Shown: piece after piece, positions 1 to 7,546 of the stretch
Layout of the letters: each line of letters opens with the position of its first letter
Position numbering within the stretch: the stretch's first letter is position 1
IMG/VR virus record: IMGVR_UViG_3300027896_000142
Span: 1-31,744 of that record
DNA length: 31,744 nt
From: a virus
Direction: 5' to 3' (one strand)
Program-made: the position numbers and the translations under genes
The notes under the pieces: model-generated
The model's input: the letters and a program-made list of their open reading frames with translations, nothing else
The model's database searches: none
What the model was told of the DNA's origin: nothing

Positions 1-10
1 CTTTGGAAGG

Positions 11-772
11 CTAAGAAAAGACTGGAGTCATGTTAAGAGCCGTTGCGGTAGTGAACGAAGTTGCGGCAACTGAGCCGTCCACGATCTTCCAGCAATCCGC
101 GTCCGGCAGCACCCATGAGTGGAAAATCTCATAAGGCATCGTGGCTCTACCCCAATTACCCCACAGGAGTTTTCCCCACGAATTAGTTATGACGTATCCT
201 GTTTTGTCCCAACCGTTTACTCTGACACAATGGCCGCCATCGGAATGTGCGGACGGATCGGGGAATACGTTGAATTTGTCCATCCAGTTATCCGGCCAAT
301 CACAGGCTATGATAAAAGTCCCGTAAGTATAAATTATCTGTTTTACCATTATGTCAGTGAAGCTCTTATCAATGCGGTAATAAGCCGCCAGTTTGTACCC
401 GGGATCGAAGGCAGACGTGGTCTTTTTTAGAAAACACCCGGCAACCTTACCTTTGATAGGCATACCTTTTTTCAGCATGAGGTCGCAACAGTCCCGTGGA
501 TAGGCGCCGCCGCCGGGTTGGGCGATAGGCTTATAGAGGGCATCCGGATCGAAAGGCGGTACGGTTTTACCTTTTGCCGTCCTTTCGTCAATCCTTGCTC
601 CTGTGGACGCGAAAGCGACACATTCCAAAGTCTGTCCCTGGTCGAGGACGACAGGATTCAGTACATAGTCAAAGGTTTCGGGTAGAGCAACCGGCGCCAG
701 TCCAGTGAGTAGTTTGCTCGCCCTGTAATCCAATTCGCTTGGTGGGTCTTTTAATGCTCCGCCTACTCTCAT
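11..772 (-). CDS. Papain-like (C1 family) cysteine peptidase
   Basis: A 253-residue protein with the papain-fold signature. Seen: the oxyanion Gln45 and catalytic Cys51 lie in LDQGQTLECVAFA (equivalent to the family QGxCGSCWAF), the catalytic His181 in DGGHCVRVNGWD, and Asn197 in TNSWGKLLWGNWG. The full Cys-His-Asn triad is therefore present. There is no signal peptide and no recognisable cell-wall-binding domain. The ATG overlaps the stop of the upstream lipoprotein gene (ATGA), and AAGGAG sits 6 nt before it. It is the last gene visible in the late operon, next to membrane and lipoprotein genes, so a role in lysis (cutting peptide cross-links) or in processing or entry is inferred, not shown. 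The fold call is confident; the biological role is not. Confidence 0.9.
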   Translation of the reverse strand: MRVGGALKDPPSELDYRASKLLTGLAPVALPETFDYVLNPVVLDQGQTLECVAFASTGARIDERTAKGKTVPPFDPDALYKPIAQPGGGAYPRDCCDLMLKKGMPIKGKVAGCFLKKTTSAFDPGYKLAAYYRIDKSFTDIMVKQIIYTYGTFIIACDWPDNWMDKFNVFPDPSAHSDGGHCVRVNGWDKTGYVITNSWGKLLWGNWGRATMPYEIFHSWVLPDADCWKIVDGSVAATSFTTATALNMTPVFS

Positions 773-1071
773 GGTATCTCCTTACTGGCCGTCTGGCCGT
801 ATCTACCTATAGCTGTTATGGTTATCCTCGGGCAGAAATTAGTCACGGGTAAAGTAATGTAATGCAGCGTCCCATATTCAGGCTCAAGGGCAGATGTATA
901 GCAAAGCCCATTTTGGCAGTACGTCACCTTACAGACAGCATCTTGATTAGTCTGCCATGCCACGCAATAACACCCGCAGTCATCGCTTGTTGCTTTGGGG
1001 TTAGTGATCTGTAAAGGAACGCAGGCCGCCAGCAATAAAACCAGCAGCCCGATAATCCATAATTTAGACAT
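769..1071 (-). CDS. Small cysteine-rich lipoprotein, possible spanin component
   Basis: A 100-residue protein with an N-terminal hydrophobic stretch ending in LLLAACVPL, a clear lipobox with Cys17 as the lipidated residue. The mature part has several further cysteines and a short beta-rich C-terminus (ITITAIGRYGQTAS) reminiscent of an Ig/FN3-like strand. It overlaps the membrane-protein gene upstream by 8 nt and the cysteine peptidase downstream by 4 nt, so the three are probably translated together. A small lipoprotein in the lysis region suggests an outer-membrane spanin, which would imply a diderm host. It is longer and less proline-rich than typical Rz1 proteins, so that role is only a suggestion. 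Confidence 0.72.
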   Translation of the reverse strand: MSKLWIIGLLVLLLAACVPLQITNPKATSDDCGCYCVAWQTNQDAVCKVTYCQNGLCYTSALEPEYGTLHYITLPVTNFCPRITITAIGRYGQTASKEIP

Positions 1072-1696
1072 CGCCCAAATCCTTGATCTTGAGAACCTGG
1101 CGAATCGGCATTAACACCTGACGGAATAAACCCTCAGAATGGACGGCGCAAGCTACCTGATGGAGTCGCCAGTACCCGTTATAATCAGCGCACTCCTGCC
1201 ATGAAGTCGGCGCCGGTAGATTAGTTACCACCTTGAAAGCTGCCGAACAGATGTCCAGCGCGGAATTCAGCACCGCTAATTTGAAACTCATTGATACATT
1301 GACTGAGTTCCACATATTAGCCAACGCCTGAGAGATACGCGGGGAGATAGGCACAGGGTCAATGACCGTTTGCCCGTTCACTTCGCTCTTGTAAGGTATC
1401 CCGTTGTCGTCACAATCCGCATAAATGGCGTTCATTAACGCGCTCAGGTCGCCGTCCGTATCGCCGGCCTTGGGAAGTTTACGGGGAGCCGCAGCCGCAG
1501 CCCTGGATCGCATGATAGCGCCGATTCCGGCAGCCACCGGATAGGTCACGGCCAGGATAGCGGCCAGACAAGCCACGACTGCCACGCTGATCTGCGTGAT
1601 GGGATCGGCCAACGCTGGCCAGTACAGTTTGACGAGTACCAGAATAAGCGCCACAACCGCGCTCACAATGGATAGAATTTTCTGTGAAGTAGTCAC
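1064..1696 (-). CDS. Membrane protein with two N-terminal TM helices, unknown function
   Basis: A 210-residue protein starting at GTG, with GGAGG 6 nt upstream. Two hydrophobic helices span roughly residues 7-25 and 35-58, followed by an Ala/Arg-rich juxtamembrane segment (SRAAAAAPRK) and a soluble C-terminal domain of about 135 residues that I do not recognise. The gene is the first after a rho-independent terminator and lies immediately upstream of the lipoprotein and cysteine peptidase genes. The two-helix hairpin plus the context is compatible with a holin-like or lysis-accessory role, but the large C-terminal domain is unusual for a holin. Function is unassigned. Confidence 0.7.
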   Translation of the reverse strand: MTTSQKILSIVSAVVALILVLVKLYWPALADPITQISVAVVACLAAILAVTYPVAAGIGAIMRSRAAAAAPRKLPKAGDTDGDLSALMNAIYADCDDNGIPYKSEVNGQTVIDPVPISPRISQALANMWNSVNVSMSFKLAVLNSALDICSAAFKVVTNLPAPTSWQECADYNGYWRLHQVACAVHSEGLFRQVLMPIRQVLKIKDLGDV

Positions 1697-1712
1697 CTTT
1701 CACCTCCGAGTG

Positions 1713-1751
1713 AAAAAGAAAACCGCCTGAATGTAAGATTTTCAGACGGTT
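1713..1751 (-). terminator. Rho-independent terminator
   Basis: Read on the minus strand, AACCGTCTGAA pairs with TTCAGGCGGTT (11 bp with one G-U pair) across a 9-nt loop and is followed by TTCTTTTT. It lies between the coiled-coil/TM gene and the membrane protein gene. It should end or reduce transcription of the tail operon before the putative lysis genes. Confidence 0.85.
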
Positions 1752-1782
1752 AAATTGAAACTGATTTAATATCAGGGTGGCA

Positions 1783-2109
1783 TCATTTCACCACGAAGCG
1801 CAGTAAGATTGATATAGCAGCCACAAGCAAACTTATAATGGATATGATATTAACTTTATTGACTGACTTCTGCGAAGCCTTACCTTCTTGTGCAGCTTGG
1901 CAGTTCTCTATCTTAGTAATCCTGTCAATAAGCAAGTCGTGTTCTGAGGGTGTGATGAACTTCAAGGTTTCCAACCGCTTCTCCAGCACTTTAGTTGCCA
2001 GACAAGTAGCCTTATCCATTGCGGCCAGTTTTGTTTCAAACAGTGTAGATTGCGCGTGGAGTTTAGCTTCGATAAACTCTTTCAATGTGATGACTTCTGA
2101 GTTGGTCAT
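1783..2109 (-). CDS. Coiled-coil protein with C-terminal TM helix
   Basis: A 108-residue protein with a long amphipathic helical region (about 8-80) and a single C-terminal hydrophobic helix (about 86-105, IISIISLLVAAISILLRFV). The N-terminal style (EVITLKEFIEAKLHAQSTLFETKLAAMDKA) resembles small phage proteins often annotated as putative holins or baseplate-associated proteins. Its ATG overlaps the stop of the upstream gene (ATGA), and a strong terminator follows it. The C-tail-anchored topology is clear from the sequence; a lysis role is inferred only from position. Confidence 0.75.
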   Translation of the reverse strand: MTNSEVITLKEFIEAKLHAQSTLFETKLAAMDKATCLATKVLEKRLETLKFITPSEHDLLIDRITKIENCQAAQEGKASQKSVNKVNIISIISLLVAAISILLRFVVK

Positions 2110-2348
2110 AACTTAAAAGCCGCCTTGATTGTGTATACTAACGTGGGGATAAGGATCGTTGTTAAGGAGATCCACAAGGCCGTAAAGTAAATAGAGTGGC
2201 GGTCTACTGTTTTGCAGATAGTTGTCACGGGTGCGATTTCTTCCCTGAGATCAAATATTTCTGACATTAAAACCGTCCAGCGAGTTTCCTCGCTCATGTC
2301 TTTATAAGATATGCCATACTTGTCTAAGAATTTCTGGTTCAGTGGCAT
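2106..2348 (-). CDS. Small protein with C-terminal TM helix
   Basis: An 80-residue protein with a soluble N-terminal half and one hydrophobic segment at about residues 52-75 (IYFTALWISLTTILIPTLVYTI), ending in a short basic tail. Its layout matches the next downstream gene (soluble helix, then C-terminal TM helix), and the two overlap by 4 nt, so they may form a hetero-oligomeric membrane pair. No family is recognised. AAGGAGATACGCC precedes the ATG, supporting this start. Confidence 0.68.
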   Translation of the reverse strand: MPLNQKFLDKYGISYKDMSEETRWTVLMSEIFDLREEIAPVTTICKTVDRHSIYFTALWISLTTILIPTLVYTIKAAFKL

Positions 2349-2360
2349 TGGCGTATCTCC

Positions 2361-3926
2361 TTATCCTATTGTCCACTCAATCCAGAAGTTTTTAGAACTT
2401 ACCGCTCCGCCCGGGTTTTCAACCCCGTAATAATAATTATTGGGCACCATAAAAGTCACGGTATACAATCCTGCCGAAACTGCAGAGATACCTATATTTA
2501 TACCCTGTGAGGATACGGAGACATTTGCCGATGATGGCCCGATCTTTCCAGTTAATATCATTAAACCAAATCCATCAGGAGTCATCGTACAGCAGACGTT
2601 GACCATCATTGGCTTACCGGAAGTATTGTGATATGTAACACCGAGAGAACGAGAGGACGTTACATCAGTATATGGGGCAGTAATCTCTGGGTGAACATGA
2701 TCGCGCCTGGCCGCCACTGCCGCGGCTCCTGCAGCCGCCGCGCCGAGCGCCGCAGGCACCGTCGCATCGAAAGCTAAGATTGAAGCATCCGTCCTTATGG
2801 CGGTTGAAGCTGCCCCGGCTGCGTTGGCTGTGGTTAAGGTTAAAGCCGGGGTGCCGAATGAAGTCGTGCCAGGGGTAAGGTCATGCCATCCGGCGGAATC
2901 ATAATAGCGGAATTTACCTGTCGTGGAGTTGTAATAAAAATCCCCTTGTGAAGTTGACGGGTCGGTATTCCCGGAAGGCACGATGATGTATTGATTTCCC
3001 GCAGGTGACATCTTGACCATTTGGGCGCTCGGCACGATAGCTTGTGTCGATACCTGCTGAATAGGGAGCGTTCCAAGGGTGACTTTATATTCCAGCGCGT
3101 AACCTGACTGCGTTAAAAGCCCCTTGATACTCGTGGAGATGTTCGTTATCTGCCAGGTTTTAGCGCTCCATCCAAGAGGGGAATTGGTAATGGCCAACGT
3201 CTGCCCGATTGATAGGCCGGGTTGCCAGCAAGTTACTGTAATGCGCTCGCTGCCGTCGATGGCGTTTGTGTATTCCAAAGTCCTGTATTGATATGGAAAG
3301 GTTGTTGCTAAATTCGGAGAGTCGGACAACCCGAATGGTGCGCTTTCCGGGGTGCTAAGTTGAGCGAAGTAATGCAGGGCTTTATTTGCATCGACATACC
3401 ATGTCCTATTGTCTCCCGGAGTCACCGAATAAATGCCGCGCGTTAAGTCACCCATGCACTTATCTAAATGGGCATCCTTCCATACATAGCCGGGATAATA
3501 GGCGCGCGGGGCCGGGGTGTTTACATACGCGCCCGCGCTTATGGCTGGTAAATAGGTGCTGAATAAATCAAGCACTATCGCCCTCTCTTCGTAATTCAAC
3601 CCGCCCGAGCTGTAATCTTTGTCTATGCCTGTGGTGTCGTAGACTAATTTAGAGTAGTCCTGACAATGGCACTCTTGGTAAAAGTTCGTGTTATTGATAA
3701 AGTCAACCGTCAGGTCTTTGACATACCCGCCGAATATGTTAGCACTCAGCCGGGTATCGTAAATAATGATTTCATCGCCAACCGTGACCAGTGGAGACGT
3801 CAATGGCCCGAATCTTATTGTTGCCGTTCCTATTGCGTTTACGCGCTGGTCTATCTGAAAGCCCTCGCGCATAAAATAGGTTGTCCGGTCTGTCCCGGCC
3901 ACTGTAACGGTTATTTGTACCGTCAT
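2361..3926 (-). CDS. Distal tail/tail-hub protein fused to a fibre-like C-terminus
   Basis: A 521-residue protein. Residues 1 to about 290 read like a siphovirus minor tail/hub protein, with a beta-rich start and the sequence VTVGDEIIIYDT near residue 47. Residues about 325-355 carry a fibre-type G-D-F-Y-Y-N...GWHDL motif. A low-complexity Ala segment (394-406) leads into RRDHVHP (407-413), the His-x-His motif common in phage tail fibres, where it coordinates metal in trimeric fibres. The gene starts in a 4-nt overlap with the tape measure gene, the usual position for the distal tail or tail-lysin-like protein. The hub assignment is inferred from order; the fibre-like C-terminus is visible in the sequence. 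Confidence 0.75.
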   Translation of the reverse strand: MTVQITVTVAGTDRTTYFMREGFQIDQRVNAIGTATIRFGPLTSPLVTVGDEIIIYDTRLSANIFGGYVKDLTVDFINNTNFYQECHCQDYSKLVYDTTGIDKDYSSGGLNYEERAIVLDLFSTYLPAISAGAYVNTPAPRAYYPGYVWKDAHLDKCMGDLTRGIYSVTPGDNRTWYVDANKALHYFAQLSTPESAPFGLSDSPNLATTFPYQYRTLEYTNAIDGSERITVTCWQPGLSIGQTLAITNSPLGWSAKTWQITNISTSIKGLLTQSGYALEYKVTLGTLPIQQVSTQAIVPSAQMVKMSPAGNQYIIVPSGNTDPSTSQGDFYYNSTTGKFRYYDSAGWHDLTPGTTSFGTPALTLTTANAAGAASTAIRTDASILAFDATVPAALGAAAAGAAAVAARRDHVHPEITAPYTDVTSSRSLGVTYHNTSGKPMMVNVCCTMTPDGFGLMILTGKIGPSSANVSVSSQGINIGISAVSAGLYTVTFMVPNNYYYGVENPGGAVSSKNFWIEWTIG

Positions 3927-5170
3927 GTGCCCACACCTGCATATTGATAGCGTGAACGGTTATACATGACCTTTTCAACTATATCGGCCAGGTTATGCTC
4001 TGAAATAACCGAGCCTTGAACGGTGATATTGACTCCACCGCCACTGCCTACGCTTTCGCCTCCGTGGGCCAGGATAGGCACCGGCGCACCGATGGGCCCG
4101 GGGACTATACCCCCGCCGGCAAAGGACGGCAGGGACGGCATGTTGAAGCCTATCGAACCTCCCGAGAATAAAGTAGACAGCCCGGAACCGATGATCTGTG
4201 CGATGAATCCGGCAATCTTACCCAGCACGTCTAAAACGGGAGTCAATACAGTCAATATCATGCCGATTAAATTCAAGATAGGCTCGAGAGCCGGCAAAAG
4301 AGCCTCGATTATATTCAGGACAGGAGTTAGGACAGCCTCAACTAATTTAATCAAAACGTCCATCGGGATAGCTTTTATGATCTTTTCCACGATGGTCACC
4401 AGGGGAGGTAGCAAATCGGTTATCAGCTTGCCGAGCTCCTTGATCGGAAGGGTCTTTATCAAGTCCATGAGCATAGGAATCACCGGCTGCAGGACGGGTA
4501 TGAGCTGCGCGCCGATCTGATTGACGACTCCGCCGAGCTGGGCTTCGATCTTCTCAAGGCCTTCCTGGAAAGTTGCGCCGGATTTAACGGCGGTCTCATC
4601 CATGACGACTCCGAGGGCATGGGCCTCTTTGGCGAAAGCCTGAAGCCCAGCGGAACCCCCGGCCATCATAGGTAACATATCGGTGCCCGATTTTCCGAAG
4701 ATTTTAACCGCCATGGCCGCCCGCTCCGCCGGGTCGGGGATGGCTGAGATAACATCGGCTAATTTGGCGAACTGCTCTTCCGGCTTCAACCCTTGCAAAG
4801 AGGTTAAATCGATTCCCAGCGTGGCCACGGCCTTGCTGCCCATTTCGATATTGACCTGCATGCGTTTGACGGCAGTTTCGAGTCCTGAAATGTCACTCCC
4901 TGAGAGCTTCGCCGCGTAACCGAGTTCCTGTAAAGTGGTCGTGTTCATACCGGTCTTTTGGGACAGCAGTTCAAGGTCGTGCGCCGTTGAGGCGAATTGC
5001 TTGGCCGCGCTTATCCCGGCGCCCACGGCGGCCACGCCGAAACCCGCAATAGCAATTCCTGCCCCTTGGAGCGCGCCTTTCAGCCCGCCCAGGTTGCCGC
5101 CAAACTTCTGGAGCTCAGCACTCGCAGAGTCTTTAAGAGATAGGAGCAGCTTTAATTCTGGCTCTGGCAT
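3923..5170 (-). CDS. Tail tape measure protein (short)
   Basis: A 415-residue protein with tape-measure features: a helical N-terminus (LSLKDSASAELQKFGGNLGG), a first hydrophobic Ala/Gly segment (about 34-58), and a long Leu/Ile/Pro-rich hydrophobic region (about 240-335). A Gly-rich segment with GGGIVPGPIGAPVPILAHGG follows near 350-370, then a C-terminal end of the type NITVQGSVISEHNLADIVEKV common in short tape measures. It follows the tail assembly chaperone pair, as in most siphoviruses. At about 0.15 nm per residue the length predicts a tail near 60 nm, which is short (family rule applied by me). The start overlaps the end of the frameshifted chaperone by 19 nt. Confidence 0.9.
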   Translation of the reverse strand: MPEPELKLLLSLKDSASAELQKFGGNLGGLKGALQGAGIAIAGFGVAAVGAGISAAKQFASTAHDLELLSQKTGMNTTTLQELGYAAKLSGSDISGLETAVKRMQVNIEMGSKAVATLGIDLTSLQGLKPEEQFAKLADVISAIPDPAERAAMAVKIFGKSGTDMLPMMAGGSAGLQAFAKEAHALGVVMDETAVKSGATFQEGLEKIEAQLGGVVNQIGAQLIPVLQPVIPMLMDLIKTLPIKELGKLITDLLPPLVTIVEKIIKAIPMDVLIKLVEAVLTPVLNIIEALLPALEPILNLIGMILTVLTPVLDVLGKIAGFIAQIIGSGLSTLFSGGSIGFNMPSLPSFAGGGIVPGPIGAPVPILAHGGESVGSGGGVNITVQGSVISEHNLADIVEKVMYNRSRYQYAGVGT

Positions 5171-5681
5171 AATTTATCCTCTAAGGTCTTAGCTTCAGTT
5201 TTCATAAAGGCGTATACCTGTTCGATGATTCGTGCCGGGGTAGATTGATATTCTTGATAAGTCCAGCCCATGGCTTTCATAATTTGGTAGGCCCGATAAT
5301 GGCGGGCATCCGCGCCTAAGTCGGTGCCAAAAGAGAGGGTGTTATAAAGGTCTAAGTGGATGCCTTCGGTGAGTTTTTTCGGAATTCATTTGCGGCGGAG
5401 TTGAGTTCGTCTATCTTCTCCAGGAGGCGAGTACGATAGCGTATCCTGAGTTTGTTTATGTTATCAGGGTTGACCGGGTCAGGAAATGACCAGGCTATGA
5501 CGGACCGTTCCAACAGGGCCAGGCGCCCCAGCGTCATGGACATTTTGCCGTCCTGGATTGAGGCCATGGCGTTAAGTACGTAGTCCTGATCGGCCTGGGA
5601 GAGCTCCTCTTTGACATCGGCCCACTGGCCATCTTCAAAAGTCACCCGGACAGTTTCATTCCCTTGAAAAAACTCTGACAT
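5152..5681 (-). CDS. Tail assembly chaperone, -1 frameshift product (gpGT-like)
   Basis: A predicted 176-residue fusion: 103 codons of the zero frame to the AAC of the slippery heptamer, then 73 codons in the -1 frame. The extension begins LTEGIHLDLYNTLSFGTDLG and runs open to a TAA at 5152-5154. The -1 frame has no start of its own in this interval and would otherwise leave an unexplained 181-nt gap before the tape measure gene. It contains a helical segment (RHYRAYQIMKAMGWTYQEYQ) typical of the T part of gpGT. This arrangement is conserved in many siphoviruses (lambda G/GT paradigm). The extension overlaps the tape measure start by 19 nt. Confidence 0.88.
5352..5681 (-). CDS. Tail assembly chaperone, zero-frame product (gpG-like)
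   Basis: A 109-residue acidic protein between the tail-tube-like gene and the tape measure gene. It matches the lambda gpG position and size and contains GQWADVKEELSQADQDYVL. These chaperones bind the tape measure during tail assembly and are absent from the virion. A -1 slippery heptamer lies seven codons before its stop, so this is the major, unshifted product. CATAAAGCCTCC on the plus strand gives a good GGAGG Shine-Dalgarno before the ATG. Sequence similarity to gpG itself is weak, and the call rests on order, size and the frameshift signal. Confidence 0.85.
   Translation of the reverse strand: MSEFFQGNETVRVTFEDGQWADVKEELSQADQDYVLNAMASIQDGKMSMTLGRLALLERSVIAWSFPDPVNPDNINKLRIRYRTRLLEKIDELNSAANEFRKNSPKAST
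5373..5379 (-). promoter_or_regulatory. Programmed -1 frameshift slippery heptamer A-AAA-AAC
   Basis: On the minus strand the zero-frame codons read CGA AAA AAC, giving the canonical X-XXY-YYZ heptamer AAAAAAC in the correct phase. After slippage the next codon is CTC, and the -1 frame stays open for 73 codons. I saw no obvious downstream pseudoknot by eye. Confidence 0.88.
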
Positions 5682-5691
5682 AAAGCCTCCT

Positions 5692-6123
5692 TTAGAATGT
5701 GACTACTGTGATCGCGCCGTCGGAGATCAGTTCAACCGTGAAGATAACCGGGTCTTTGACCTTGGCAGGGATGTCTACCTTGGAAATCCGGCACTCGCCT
5801 GAGATTTTGGCATAGCCCGACGTTGACCCGGCGGGGCCGTAGATAAACGACCTGGTTGCAGTATCCGTGAGATAACTCTTCACCACGTCATAAGCTGAGT
5901 CCGTGGTGTCGTCGAATACACAGGTTAGTTTGATTGAGGCTTTATACAGCCCCATGAGGTGAGAATAGCCCGCAGCTCCGGCCGCCGTGATATCGCCCGC
6001 ATCCCTGTCACCGGGGAGGCCGGTTACGTCCTGGACATAGGCCGAGATATCCTTTATTGAGCCGCCTTGAGTATCGAGTTGAAAGTTTAGAAGCCTGCCA
6101 TGAGCTTTTCCTGAAGTGGTCAT
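5692..6123 (-). CDS. Tail tube-like protein (second copy)
   Basis: A 143-residue beta-rich protein. DISAYVQDVTGLPGDRDAGD followed by a G..HLMGLYKASIKLTCVFDD segment matches the tail-tube pattern of a DvSaYl-like strand, a Gly-rich loop, then a strand ending in an aromatic and acidic pair. The C-terminus has a further strand-rich region. It sits directly upstream of the chaperone pair, the normal location of the major tail protein. The protein at 10240-10968 has the same pattern, so this genome seems to have two tube-like proteins. Which one is the main tube subunit is not decided by sequence. Confidence 0.72.
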   Translation of the reverse strand: MTTSGKAHGRLLNFQLDTQGGSIKDISAYVQDVTGLPGDRDAGDITAAGAAGYSHLMGLYKASIKLTCVFDDTTDSAYDVVKSYLTDTATRSFIYGPAGSTSGYAKISGECRISKVDIPAKVKDPVIFTVELISDGAITVVTF

Positions 6124-6124
6124 A

Positions 6125-6442
6125 TTAACCTCCTGATTCTTGAACTATAACTTGAATATTTACTGTTGATTGAATAATGCCTGTCTGTGTTAATTCAATC
6201 TCACCGAGATAAGTGCCTTCAGCCGTAAAATCCGTCCCGGTTAAAAGATAGGTACATGTCCCGGCGGCCGCGTTGACAATCGTGCAAGCCCCGTTGACCA
6301 GAAGGACATCGGGCTTACCGCGCTGCCATACTTTTAGTTTGATGGTATAGCCGGCAAGGTTAAAAGCCGTTCCGTCGGATTCTGTGATTGTGAAGGTGTA
6401 ATTATAGCCCTTGTCTTTTTGTGGAATCGTAATTGTGATCAT
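6125..6442 (-). CDS. Small beta-sandwich baseplate/fibre-associated protein (BppU-N-like)
   Basis: A 105-residue all-beta protein: ITIPQKDKGYNYTFTITESDGTAFNLAGYTIKLKVW, then CTIVNAAAGTCTYLLTGTDF and GTYLGEIELTQTG. This is the pattern of small phage Ig-like domains resembling the N-terminal domain of BppU-type baseplate proteins: a transparent 'DG..fnLtgytv.lkv' strand, then 'G...y.l...dt...G.Y..eie'. It overlaps the repeat protein upstream by 4 nt. It probably helps attach or decorate a fibre, but that is inferred. The family-level fold guess is moderate in confidence. Confidence 0.65.
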   Translation of the reverse strand: MITITIPQKDKGYNYTFTITESDGTAFNLAGYTIKLKVWQRGKPDVLLVNGACTIVNAAAGTCTYLLTGTDFTAEGTYLGEIELTQTGIIQSTVNIQVIVQESGG

Positions 6443-7536
6443 TCTATCCTCAAAACAAACGACTGCTTATTTAATGGCACTGTGACGGCCTGGTTATTAA
6501 ACGCGACTGTAACGGATTGATTATTAAGCGGGATAACAATAGCCGGTTGGGAATAAAAAAGCCTCTTAACGAGTGACTCGATAAGGTTTACTATATCGGA
6601 TATTATCCGGATGATTCTGGCTCTGCGAACCACAACCTCTGTGATTGCCATAGTATCGTGAGCGAATTTGACGATAGTCCCGATTGTAGACAGGATTTTC
6701 AGAATACTATCTGCTATATTGACGACATTGGCCGACAGGTAAACTGCCCGCGCTCTTTTTAAGATAGCCTCTGTTATAGTGATTGTATCAGCGACCAGTC
6801 TTATTGACCGTAATCTGCGTGCTATGGCTTCAGTGACAGCTACGGTATTGGAGACCAGTTTGACTAACCATTCCTTACGTACCATAGCTTCCGTTATGCC
6901 TATGGCATTGGCAACCAATCTGATAGCGCGGTCAATTCTGGTGATGACTTCTGTGATGCCAACAGTATTAGCCACCAGCCTTATCGCCCTATCTATACGG
7001 ACAAAGGCTTCAGTTATTCCTATCGCATTGGCAGCAAATTTTACTACTCGGTATGCTTTGGTGAGGGCTTCGGTTATTCCTACGGTGTTCGGTATCAGGC
7101 GAATTGATTTTGCCAGTCTCACAAACGCTTCCGTTATATTGATAGTATTGGCCGGGAAACGTATCGACTTGCCCAACCTAACCAATGCCTCGGTTATACC
7201 AATCGTGTTAGTAGATAACCTGACAGCTCGATACCTACAAACAAATGCTTCCGTTATCCCTACTGCGTTCAATGGGAATCTTACTGACCACATCCTGCGT
7301 ACAAAGGCTTCTGTTATGGCCAGGGTATTAGCCGCAAATTGCACGATAGCGGTAATAACTCCCAGTGTTACAAAAGTCTGTCTTTGCTGTGGCTGTTCTG
7401 GTTCGCCCCAGAAATGGGATAGCACCGCATAGTAATTACTAAATGACGATGCTATCCAATCAGCAACAGCCTCTCCCCAGGTGGGCATATGGACAGGCTG
7501 CTGCTGTTGAGGCGGCGGTGGATACCAAATAGGCAT
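6439..7536 (-). CDS. 20-residue repeat protein in the tail/fibre region
   Basis: A 365-residue protein in three parts. The N-terminus has a Pro/Gln-rich segment (YPPPPQQQQPV, 5-15) and a Trp-rich stretch. Residues about 63-327 form thirteen head-to-tail units of almost exactly 20 residues with consensus (R/K)(A/S)IRL.ANT(V/I)GITEA.VR. The tail (about 333-363) has three short 9-residue repeats (PLNNQSVTV, AFNNQAVTV, PLNKQSFVL). The register stays constant to the residue through about eleven units. It lies among fibre genes, so a fibre shaft or tail appendage is a reasonable inference. I do not recognise a named family. The long plus-strand ORF opposite it is a shadow produced by the repeat. 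Confidence 0.85.
   Translation of the reverse strand: MPIWYPPPPQQQQPVHMPTWGEAVADWIASSFSNYYAVLSHFWGEPEQPQQRQTFVTLGVITAIVQFAANTLAITEAFVRRMWSVRFPLNAVGITEAFVCRYRAVRLSTNTIGITEALVRLGKSIRFPANTINITEAFVRLAKSIRLIPNTVGITEALTKAYRVVKFAANAIGITEAFVRIDRAIRLVANTVGITEVITRIDRAIRLVANAIGITEAMVRKEWLVKLVSNTVAVTEAIARRLRSIRLVADTITITEAILKRARAVYLSANVVNIADSILKILSTIGTIVKFAHDTMAITEVVVRRARIIRIISDIVNLIESLVKRLFYSQPAIVIPLNNQSVTVAFNNQAVTVPLNKQSFVLRIE
6556..7356 (-). repeat. Thirteen degenerate 60-bp tandem repeats inside a CDS
   Basis: The 60-bp unit encodes the 20-residue repeat. Units differ strongly at the DNA level while the encoded ITEA core and unit length are kept, so the array is old and under protein-level selection. 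The last two or three units (low coordinates) are the most diverged. Confidence 0.85.
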
Positions 7537-7546
7537 CGACTACCTC

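Noticed and set aside
4023-4520. 165-codon plus-strand ORF
   Set aside because: Antisense to the tape measure gene, rich in Pro/Ser/Ile as expected from a reversed hydrophobic gene.
6779-7432. 217-codon plus-strand ORF
   Set aside because: It lies entirely opposite the 20-residue repeat gene; its own repeats are the mirror of that array, and it has no ribosome binding site.
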